Notes under the pieces: generated by a model
The model's database searches: none
What the model saw: only the letters and a program-made list of their open reading frames with translations
Told to the model about the DNA's origin: nothing
Position numbers and translations under genes: made by a program
NCBI GenBank assembly: GCA_946479055.1
Contig: CAMLEX010000060.1
Location: 1-12,480 of the forward strand
Direction: 5' to 3'
Length of the DNA: 12,480 nucleotides
Origin: an uncultured Bacteroidota bacterium
Lineage (GTDB): Bacteria > Bacteroidota > Bacteroidia > Chitinophagales > Chitinophagaceae
Shown: positions 6,928 to 12,480 of the stretch, one piece after another
How the letters are laid out: every line of letters starts with the position of its first letter
Position numbering within the stretch: the first letter of the stretch is position 1

Positions 6928-7590
6928 ATGTCTTTTTTACCTTTATATGTATACTTTATTGCTATCAGCTTTCTGACCAGCCTATCTGTTTATTTTATTT
7001 CAAAAGATGCCCCCTTCTATTTAAAGATGTTTCCTCCTTTTTTGCTGGCAACATTGGTAGTGGAATCCCTGGGAACGTACTTATCCTCTATTGGAAAACA
7101 AAATGTCTGGTTATATAATTTTTTTACTGTCATTGAATTTTGTTTTTATTTAGAAGTCATCAGCCTTATTATCAGTAATCGTAAGATGAAGAAAATTATC
7201 AGAGTTATTCTTGTAGTTTATGCTTTAGCTTCGTCAATTAATATTATTTTTCTTCAGCAAATAATGGTCTTTCATACTTTTACTTATGCTATTGGTTGTT
7301 TATTAATAGTTGCGGTCTGCGTGTATTATTTTTATGAATTGTTTAAGGTTCCTAAAGCAGTTAAGCTGTGGAACAACCCCGCCTTTTGGATTTGTTCAGG
7401 CTTATTATTTTTTTATTGTTGCGGTTTTCCTTTATATGGGTTTGCTAATTTTATAAGTGGTATTTCAAAACTGATTATCAGCAACTTTTATTCGATCATT
7501 ATTATTTTGAATATTTTTTTATACTCTTTATTTACGATTGCCTTTTTATGTCAATTCAAAACCAGGAAATATATTTCGTTACCATCATAG
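6928..7590 (+). CDS. Seven-helix integral membrane protein of unknown function
   Basis: The 220-residue product is almost entirely membrane-embedded, with seven predicted helices near residues 5-25, 33-53, 60-82, 90-109, 116-138, 150-172 and 184-210, and a short basic tail (KTRK). FPPFLLATLVVESLGTYL (35-52) and WLYNFFTVIEFCFYL (61-75) look like family signatures. I know no assigned function; similar proteins seem to occur beside histidine kinases in Chitinophagaceae, from memory only. The frame can be read from a TTG at 6829, but that would translate the terminator hairpin, so I chose the ATG at 6928. No strong RBS or promoter is visible in the 33 nt between terminator and start. The last 43 nt overlap the kinase gene, implying co-transcription and perhaps translational coupling. 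It could be the sensory partner of the kinase; a transporter or assembly factor is equally open. Confidence 0.75.
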   Translation: MSFLPLYVYFIAISFLTSLSVYFISKDAPFYLKMFPPFLLATLVVESLGTYLSSIGKQNVWLYNFFTVIEFCFYLEVISLIISNRKMKKIIRVILVVYALASSINIIFLQQIMVFHTFTYAIGCLLIVAVCVYYFYELFKVPKAVKLWNNPAFWICSGLLFFYCCGFPLYGFANFISGISKLIISNFYSIIIILNIFLYSLFTIAFLCQFKTRKYISLPS

Positions 7591-8342
7591 GTATCATACT
7601 GGGATTGCTCCTGGTGGGGTTTATCGTTACTATTCTTTTTCTCTACCAGCGCAGGCAACAACGGCAGGAACAGGAGATGGAAAAAATAAAGGATATGTAT
7701 GAAAAAGAGGCTCTCCGATCTCAACTGGAAATACAGGAGAACACTTTCAAAACTATTGCACAGGAATTGCATGACAATATCGGGCAGATGTTATCGGTAG
7801 CCAAATTGTCGCTTTCTATCCTTCCTATTGAAAAGGGTCATACTGCCTTTGATCAACTTCAAAATTCACGGCAGGTATTAAACAAAGCGATCATTGATCT
7901 TTCCAATCTTACCAAAGGTCTGCATACAGATAGAATCGCACAAATAGGTTTAGCTGAGTCTATCCGATTTGAACTATATGCAGTGAAAAATGCAGGTATA
8001 TTGCAGGTTCAATTTCATCAAACAGGTAGTGAAATTGAGTTCAACGAACAAAAATCGATTTTTCTTTTCCGCATTTTTCAGGAAGCATTAAATAATATTT
8101 TAAAACATGCAAAAGCCAAAGAAGTAGTTGTTAACCTGGATTACCAGGAAGGCATTTTTAGTCTGGAAATAAAGGATAATGGAGCAGGATTTAATATAGT
8201 TGAAAAAAAACAATCCGCCACTTCCTATAGCGGAGTAGGTTTAAAAAGTATGTTTAACAGGGCGAAGCTTATCGGAGCAGATCTTTCAATGACTAGCGAA
8301 CCGGGGAAGGGTACAACTATTTTGATAGAACTTCCCTTATAG
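7548..8342 (+). CDS. Sensor histidine kinase, NarL/HisKA_3 type, without a sensor domain
   Basis: Membrane-anchored kinase of 264 residues expected to phosphorylate the regulator encoded next. About nine residues precede one membrane helix (10-32), then a charged, Gln-rich coiled coil (33-70). A HisKA_3 dimerisation/phosphoacceptor region follows, with ELHDNIGQ and phospho-acceptor H75, then a HATPase_c domain with the N-box QEALNNILKHA (178-188), G1 box IKDNGAGF (208-215) and GVGLKSMFNRA (229-239) plus PGKGT (252-256). There is no periplasmic, PAS, GAF or TPR input domain, so the signal must come through the helix or a partner protein. The start at 7548 keeps the whole helix; it overlaps the upstream membrane protein gene by 43 nt in another frame. 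The gene ends 14 nt before the regulator. Confidence 0.92.
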   Translation: MSIQNQEIYFVTIIGIILGLLLVGFIVTILFLYQRRQQRQEQEMEKIKDMYEKEALRSQLEIQENTFKTIAQELHDNIGQMLSVAKLSLSILPIEKGHTAFDQLQNSRQVLNKAIIDLSNLTKGLHTDRIAQIGLAESIRFELYAVKNAGILQVQFHQTGSEIEFNEQKSIFLFRIFQEALNNILKHAKAKEVVVNLDYQEGIFSLEIKDNGAGFNIVEKKQSATSYSGVGLKSMFNRAKLIGADLSMTSEPGKGTTILIELPL

Positions 8343-8343
8343 C

Positions 8344-8348
8344 AGGAG
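8344..8348 (+). promoter_or_regulatory. Shine-Dalgarno sequence for the response regulator
   Basis: AGGAG lies 8 nt before the ATG at 8357, in the short gap after the kinase stop codon. It stands out because no other start in the window has such a clear Shine-Dalgarno, apart from the G-rich repeat before the DinB-like gene. It supports this start and suggests efficient independent initiation on the shared mRNA. Confidence 0.6.
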
Positions 8349-8356
8349 TAATAATT

Positions 8357-9016
8357 ATGGCTAAAATCAGTAAAAATATACAGGTGGCTATCGCAGATGA
8401 TCACAGTTTGTTAAGAAATGCATTGGCCAATCTTATTAATACGTTTGAAGGATACACTGTGGTAATGGAAGCCGATAATGGCAAAGACCTGTGTGACAAA
8501 ATCATGAAGAATGTACTACCTGATATTGTGTTGCTTGATATTAATATGCCCGAAATGGACGGCTTTGAAACCACGCAATGGTTACATAGAAAATATCCTC
8601 AAATTAAAGTACTGGCATTGTCCATGCTTAGTGATGAACGATCGATCATTAAAATATTTCGCCTGGGCGCTAAAGGATATTTACTGAAAAACACTGATCC
8701 AAAAGAGCTGAAAGAAGCTTTAGATGCAATAATGAGCAAAAATGTGTATCTGTCAGAATACGTTTCAGGAAAACTGGTGAGTGGCCTTCATAATGATGTG
8801 GACATTGATGTCAAGGAAGTGGTATTAAATGAAAAGGAACGAGAGTTTTTGCGATGGACCTGTTCAGAATTATCTTATAAGGATATAGCTGAAAAAATGT
8901 TTGTCAGTCCCAGGACTGTCGATGATTACCGGCAATCACTTTTTTATAAATTAAAGGTTCATAGCCGTGTGGGGCTTGTAATGTATGCTATAAAAAATAA
9001 AATCGTTGAAGTATAA
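8357..9016 (+). CDS. Response regulator, NarL/FixJ family (REC + LuxR-type HTH)
   Basis: Cytosolic transcription factor of 219 residues. The N-terminal receiver domain (about 8-125) has the acidic pair D14-D15, phospho-acceptor D61 in LLDINMPEMDG, the switch Ser at 89 (ALSM) and the conserved Lys at 111 (YLLKN). The C-terminal LuxR-type helix-turn-helix (about 155-215) includes LNEKEREFL, YKDIAEKMFVSPRTVDDYR and SLFYKLKVHSR, typical of DNA-binding NarL/FixJ regulators. It lies 14 nt downstream of the kinase gene, so the two very likely form a cognate pair. Its target genes cannot be told from sequence; no repeated operator is evident here. Its stop TAA (9014-9016) directly abuts the stop of the convergent DinB-like gene. 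Confidence 0.95.
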   Translation: MAKISKNIQVAIADDHSLLRNALANLINTFEGYTVVMEADNGKDLCDKIMKNVLPDIVLLDINMPEMDGFETTQWLHRKYPQIKVLALSMLSDERSIIKIFRLGAKGYLLKNTDPKELKEALDAIMSKNVYLSEYVSGKLVSGLHNDVDIDVKEVVLNEKEREFLRWTCSELSYKDIAEKMFVSPRTVDDYRQSLFYKLKVHSRVGLVMYAIKNKIVEV

Positions 9017-9490
9017 TTATCTCGAAAGCAATTTTTTCAGGTAAGCAATCTGGCCGAGGTGATAAATATTGTGTTGTATGAGCCCGTTCAAAAGATAACG
9101 AAAATCATATTGGCGGTAATCAACGATGTCATTTAAGAATGAATCATCTTTGGTCCCAAGTAAAGCGATTATTTCCTGGTGGGTAGCTATCAATGCCGCC
9201 AGGCCTTCATCCCAATCATGAATTTTTGGATCTATTTCACGCCAATCCAGTTTTTCAAAAGCATCCAGATCATTGATATCGGCTTTTTCTATTCTTTTTA
9301 AAGTAAACTCCGCCCATGTAAGCATATGATACAGTAACTCTATCAATGAATGGGAATCAGCTGTTGGTTTTTTATAAGCGATAGAAGATTCCACTTCACG
9401 CAACATTGCATAAACCGGGCGGCCATACCAGGGCCCTCCATCCAATGTATTTTCAAAATTGCGAATGATAGATTGTATTTCTTTATTCAT
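9017..9490 (-). CDS. DinB-like (DinB/YfiT superfamily) putative metalloprotein
   Basis: The 157-residue all-helical protein fits the DinB four-helix bundle: a histidine in helix two (H55, in LLYHMLTWAEF) and a C-terminal pair in GLIQHNIYHLGQIAYLKK (H140, H144), the usual three metal ligands. Superfamily members include thiol-dependent transferases and many of unknown function, often linked to stress or DNA damage. The chemistry of this one is unknown, and it is not the DNA polymerase also called DinB. It lies 87 nt downstream of carB on the same strand. The inverted repeat of G/C runs fills that gap and supplies the G-rich sequence just before the ATG at 9488-9490. It is convergent with the response regulator with no gap. 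Confidence 0.85.
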   Translation of the reverse strand: MNKEIQSIIRNFENTLDGGPWYGRPVYAMLREVESSIAYKKPTADSHSLIELLYHMLTWAEFTLKRIEKADINDLDAFEKLDWREIDPKIHDWDEGLAALIATHQEIIALLGTKDDSFLNDIVDYRQYDFRYLLNGLIQHNIYHLGQIAYLKKLLSR

Positions 9491-9491
9491 G

Positions 9492-9575
9492 CCCCTATCC
9501 CCTAAAGGGGTATTTAAGCTTTCAGTAATGAATTTACTTTCTAAAGGTACTAAAAGCCCCTTTAGGGGTTTGGGG
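9492..9575. repeat. Inverted repeat of G/C runs filling the carB-dinB-like gap
   Basis: Two 19-nt arms (9492-9510 and 9557-9575) are inverted copies matching at 17 of 19 positions, separated by 46 nt. Each arm holds a 12-nt core, CCCCTAAAGGGG on one side and CCCCTTTAGGGG on the other, which can also fold on itself, plus an extra run of four C or G. The carB stop (9578-9580) lies 2 nt outside one end and the ATG of the next gene (9488-9490) one base outside the other. On the carB transcript the first core is followed by CTTTT, so it might act as a weak terminator or 3' stabiliser. G/C-run repeats of this look are, from memory, common between Bacteroidota genes. Confidence 0.7.
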
Positions 9576-9577
9576 TT

Positions 9578-12421
9578 TTATTTGCTCAGGTACATACTTC
9601 TGTCTTTATACAATTGCCTGAAGTATGGATCTCTTAAATCTTTAATGAAGCGGATAGCTTCACCTGTACTTTTCATTTCAGGCCCAAGCTCTTTATTGAC
9701 GCCGGGAAATTTATTAAAACTAAATACTGGTTCTTTAATAGCGAAACCATTCAGTTTTTTCTCAAAGATGAAATCTTTCAGTTTGTGAGTACCCATCATC
9801 ACCTTGGTAGCTACATTCAGGTAGGGTATCTGGTATGCTTTTGCAATAAAAGGTGTGGTACGGGAAGCTCTTGGATTAGCTTCTATTACATACACTTTAC
9901 CATTTTTAATGGCAAATTGAATATTGATAAGTCCTTTAATATTCAAAGCCCTTGCAATTTTTTCCGCATATTCTTCCATTGTATGCACAATCAACGGCGA
10001 CAAATTAAACTGGGGTAAAACTGCATTACTATCTCCGCTATGAATGCCTGCCGGTTCTATATGTTCCATCACTCCCATTACATGAAAATCATCCCCATCA
10101 AAAATGCCATCGATCTCTGCTTCCTGGCAGCGATCCAGGAAATGATCGATCAGTATCTTATTGCCCGGAATATGTTTTAATAAACTTACGACCGCTTTTT
10201 CTACTTCTTCATCGTTGATAACGATCCGCATTCTTTGTCCGCCTAATACATAGGAAGGACGAACTAAAACAGGAAAGCCCACTTTATTGGCCACAGCAAC
10301 AGCTTCGTCCACATCATAAGCGGTGCCGTAATCGGGGTACGGAATTTCTAATTCCTTTAACCTGTCGCTAAAACGGCCGCGGTCTTCAGCAATATCCATA
10401 CTATCGTAGGAAGTGCCAATGATCTTTATTCCTTTTTCATGCAAACGTTCAGCTAATTTCAATGCTGTTTGCCCACCCAACTGCACAATAACACCTTCCG
10501 GTTTTTCATGTTCGATTATTTCCCAGAGGTGTTCCCAATACACCGGCTCGAAATACAATTTATCAGCCATGTCAAAATCAGTGCTCACCGTTTCAGGATT
10601 ACAATTCACCATGATAGCTTCATAGCCACATTCTTTGATTGCTAATAAACCATGTACACAACAGTAATCAAATTCAATTCCCTGGCCGATACGATTAGGT
10701 CCACTTCCTAAAACGATTATTTTCTTTTTGTCAGAAACCTTGCTTTCGTTAGAGAGTTGTTCACTTCCGTTGGGCCCTTTTTCAAACGTTGAATAGAAAT
10801 AAGGAGTCTTTGCTTCAAATTCCGCTGAACAGGTATCCACCATTTTAAATACCCTTGTTATACCTGCCGCTTTTCTTTTTTCATACACTTCATCTTCTTT
10901 GCCATCATTCATAATGCGGCAAAGCTGTTCATCACTAAAGCCCATTGTTTTTGCTTCACGCAATAATTCAACAGGAAGTGTAGCGAGTTTATATTTCGCA
11001 ATTTCTTTTTCAAGGTTCACTATTTTCTGTATCTCATATATAAACCAACGGTCAATACCATTTGTCGCTTTGGAAATAGAACCAACAGAAATACCTGCCA
11101 TCAGCGCATCTTTGATACGGAATATCCTGTCCCATTTTGGAGTTTTGATATATTCCAATATTTCTTCCGCATGCATCAGGCTTTTACCGTAATAACCAAG
11201 ACCCACTGCATTGTTCTCCAAACTTTGACAAGCTTTCTGAATAGCTTCTGTAAAACTTCTGCCAATGGCCATCACCTCACCTACACTCTTCATCTGCAGG
11301 CCCAATGTATCATTAGCGCCTTTGAATTTATCAAAATTCCAGCGGGGTACTTTTACAATAACATAGTCAAGCGCCGGTTCAAAATAAGCTGAAGTTGTTT
11401 TAGTAATCTGGTTTTCCAGTTCGTCAAGATTATAGCCGATCGCCAGCTTGGCAGCAATTTTTGCAATTGGATAACCAGTTGCTTTCGATGCCAGAGCCGA
11501 TGAACGACTTACTCTCGGATTTATTTCAATGGCAATGATCTCTTCTGTATCAGGATTGAGTGCAAACTGTACATTACATCCGCCTGCAAAATTGCCGAGA
11601 TCCCTCATCATCATGATCGCAGTATTTCTCATCAATTGCATAGCGGTATCACTAAGTGTCATTGCCGGAGCAACCGTAATAGAGTCGCCGGTATGAACAC
11701 CCATCGGGTCAAAATTTTCTACCGTACAAATGATACATACATTATCGGCGCTATCTCTCAGAAGCTCCAGTTCAAATTCCTTCCATCCCAACACCGCTTT
11801 TTCTACCAATACTTCATGTATGGGTGATGCTTGTAATCCCCTGTTCAGAGCTTCATCCAATTCCGATTTATCATGAACAAAACCTCCACCAGTACCGCCC
11901 AATGTAAAAGAAGGACGGATTACCAACGGAAACCCAATCTCCTGCGCAAATTCTTTACCTTCTAAAAAAGAGTTAGCTGTTTTTGCAGTAGCTACCGGCA
12001 CCTTGAGTTCGATCATCCACTGCCTGAACTTTTCCCTGTCTTCCGCTTTATCAATTGCTTTTATATCAACTCCTATCAATCGAACCTTATACTTTTCCCA
12101 GAGACCAAGATCTTCTGCCTCTTTACACAAGTTGAGTGCAGTTTGTCCGCCCATCGTTGGCAATACCGCATCAACCTGAATTTCTTCCAATATCTGCTCA
12201 ATACTTTCCACTGTTAATGGAAGGAGGTAAACCTTGTCAGCCATCATTGGGTCGGTCATGATGGTAGCAGGATTGCTGTTAATAAGATACACTTTGATAC
12301 CTTCTTCACGAAGGCTGCGGGCCGCCTGGGTTCCGGAATAGTCAAATTCACAGGCTTGTCCAATAATAATAGGCCCTGAACCTATGATCAGGACCGACTT
12401 GATAGAATTATCTTTTGGCAT
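9578..12421 (-). CDS. carB: Carbamoyl-phosphate synthase large chain lacking the allosteric domain
   Basis: Makes carbamoyl phosphate from bicarbonate, ATP and ammonia supplied by the glutaminase subunit CarA (not in this window), feeding pyrimidine and arginine synthesis in the cytosol. The 947 residues comprise carboxyphosphate half one (LIIGSGPIIIGQACEFDYSG 11-30; ATP-grasp RPSFTLGGTGGG 169-180; EINPRVSRSSA 299-309), the helical oligomerisation domain (about 405-545), and carbamoyl-phosphate half two (VLGSGPNRIGQGIEFDYC 570-587; RPSYVLGGQRMRIV 721-734; EANPRASRTTPFIAK 847-861). The protein ends soon after GPEMKSTGEA (913-922). The MGS-like C-terminal domain of about 130 residues that binds UMP and ornithine in E. 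coli CarB is absent, with no frameshifted remnant downstream. The linker at 547-566 (KGPNGSEQL..., KVSDKKK) is several residues longer than in E. coli. Start ATG at 12419-12421 is preceded by an A-rich run. Confidence 0.96.
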   Translation of the reverse strand: MPKDNSIKSVLIIGSGPIIIGQACEFDYSGTQAARSLREEGIKVYLINSNPATIMTDPMMADKVYLLPLTVESIEQILEEIQVDAVLPTMGGQTALNLCKEAEDLGLWEKYKVRLIGVDIKAIDKAEDREKFRQWMIELKVPVATAKTANSFLEGKEFAQEIGFPLVIRPSFTLGGTGGGFVHDKSELDEALNRGLQASPIHEVLVEKAVLGWKEFELELLRDSADNVCIICTVENFDPMGVHTGDSITVAPAMTLSDTAMQLMRNTAIMMMRDLGNFAGGCNVQFALNPDTEEIIAIEINPRVSRSSALASKATGYPIAKIAAKLAIGYNLDELENQITKTTSAYFEPALDYVIVKVPRWNFDKFKGANDTLGLQMKSVGEVMAIGRSFTEAIQKACQSLENNAVGLGYYGKSLMHAEEILEYIKTPKWDRIFRIKDALMAGISVGSISKATNGIDRWFIYEIQKIVNLEKEIAKYKLATLPVELLREAKTMGFSDEQLCRIMNDGKEDEVYEKRKAAGITRVFKMVDTCSAEFEAKTPYFYSTFEKGPNGSEQLSNESKVSDKKKIIVLGSGPNRIGQGIEFDYCCVHGLLAIKECGYEAIMVNCNPETVSTDFDMADKLYFEPVYWEHLWEIIEHEKPEGVIVQLGGQTALKLAERLHEKGIKIIGTSYDSMDIAEDRGRFSDRLKELEIPYPDYGTAYDVDEAVAVANKVGFPVLVRPSYVLGGQRMRIVINDEEVEKAVVSLLKHIPGNKILIDHFLDRCQEAEIDGIFDGDDFHVMGVMEHIEPAGIHSGDSNAVLPQFNLSPLIVHTMEEYAEKIARALNIKGLINIQFAIKNGKVYVIEANPRASRTTPFIAKAYQIPYLNVATKVMMGTHKLKDFIFEKKLNGFAIKEPVFSFNKFPGVNKELGPEMKSTGEAIRFIKDLRDPYFRQLYKDRSMYLSK

Positions 12422-12435
12422 TTTTTTATTTTAGA

Positions 12436-12480
12436 TGGCTCCATCCAGAAGCCAGTCCCGTCCGAAGGCGGGGATTTGAA
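12436..12480 (-). other. carB leader: two hairpins and a T-loop-like motif at the window edge
   Basis: Reading the minus strand towards carB, a TTCAAAT heptamer (12480-12474) matches the tRNA T-loop pattern. Next is a hairpin with a TTCG loop: CCCGCC (12472-12467) against GACGGG (12462-12457), with one C-A mismatch. Then comes a 5-bp stem, TGGCT (12454-12450) with AGCCA (12440-12436). These may be the 3' end of a tRNA gene (discriminator base about 12461), a terminator of an upstream gene or part of an intergenic repeat; the truncation prevents a decision. Confidence 0.3.

Noticed and set aside
9785..11827. Several plus-strand open frames of 63-97 codons
   Set aside because: All lie antisense within carB, whose protein motifs are intact; they lack initiation signals and family resemblance.
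1..12480. CRISPR arrays, rRNA genes, insertion sequences, prophage or toxin-antitoxin genes
   Set aside because: No regularly spaced repeats, transposase or integrase motifs, or rRNA-like segments were seen; the coding frames are accounted for by the genes listed.

Overview
The window reads as a chromosomal segment of a Bacteroidota bacterium, most likely of the Chitinophagaceae or a close relative. The reasons are AT-rich intergenic DNA, near-absence of Shine-Dalgarno sequences, promoter-like TTTG-N19-TAnnTTTG elements, a carbamoyl-phosphate synthase large chain without its C-terminal regulatory domain, and a ComEC whose C-terminal domain has lost its metal ligands. The family placement rests on recognition of protein families, not on a search.

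Layout. (1) Positions 2-973 (+): 3' part of a polysaccharide deacetylase-like gene that runs in from the left. (2) 974-1157: convergent gap holding a GC-richer, structured repeat-like element. (3) 1158-5981 (-): comEC, then purH with its own predicted promoter, then an EamA-type transporter. (4) 5982-6356: a 375-base AT-rich divergent region with a predicted promoter and a leader whose start codon can be locked in a long-range stem. (5) 6357-6836 (+): an unrecognised 159-residue soluble protein, closed by a very good intrinsic terminator (6855-6894). (6) 6928-9016 (+): a three-gene signalling unit: a seven-helix membrane protein, a NarL-type histidine kinase overlapping it by 43 nt, and a LuxR/NarL-type response regulator. 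(7) 9017-12421 (-): carB followed by a DinB-like metalloprotein gene, the two separated only by an inverted repeat of G/C runs. (8) 12422-12480: the carB leader, with two hairpins and a tRNA T-loop-like sequence at the very edge.

How the genes fit together. purH (last steps of IMP synthesis) and carB (carbamoyl phosphate for pyrimidines and arginine) are housekeeping genes, and comEC is the DNA-uptake channel. The most interesting part is 6222-9016. There a kinase with no visible sensor domain is encoded overlapping a seven-helix membrane protein and followed by its regulator. This suggests, but does not prove, that the membrane protein supplies the sensing function. The small gene upstream has a leader that looks able to switch between two folds. 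I saw no CRISPR array, rRNA gene, insertion sequence, phage gene or recognisable defence system.
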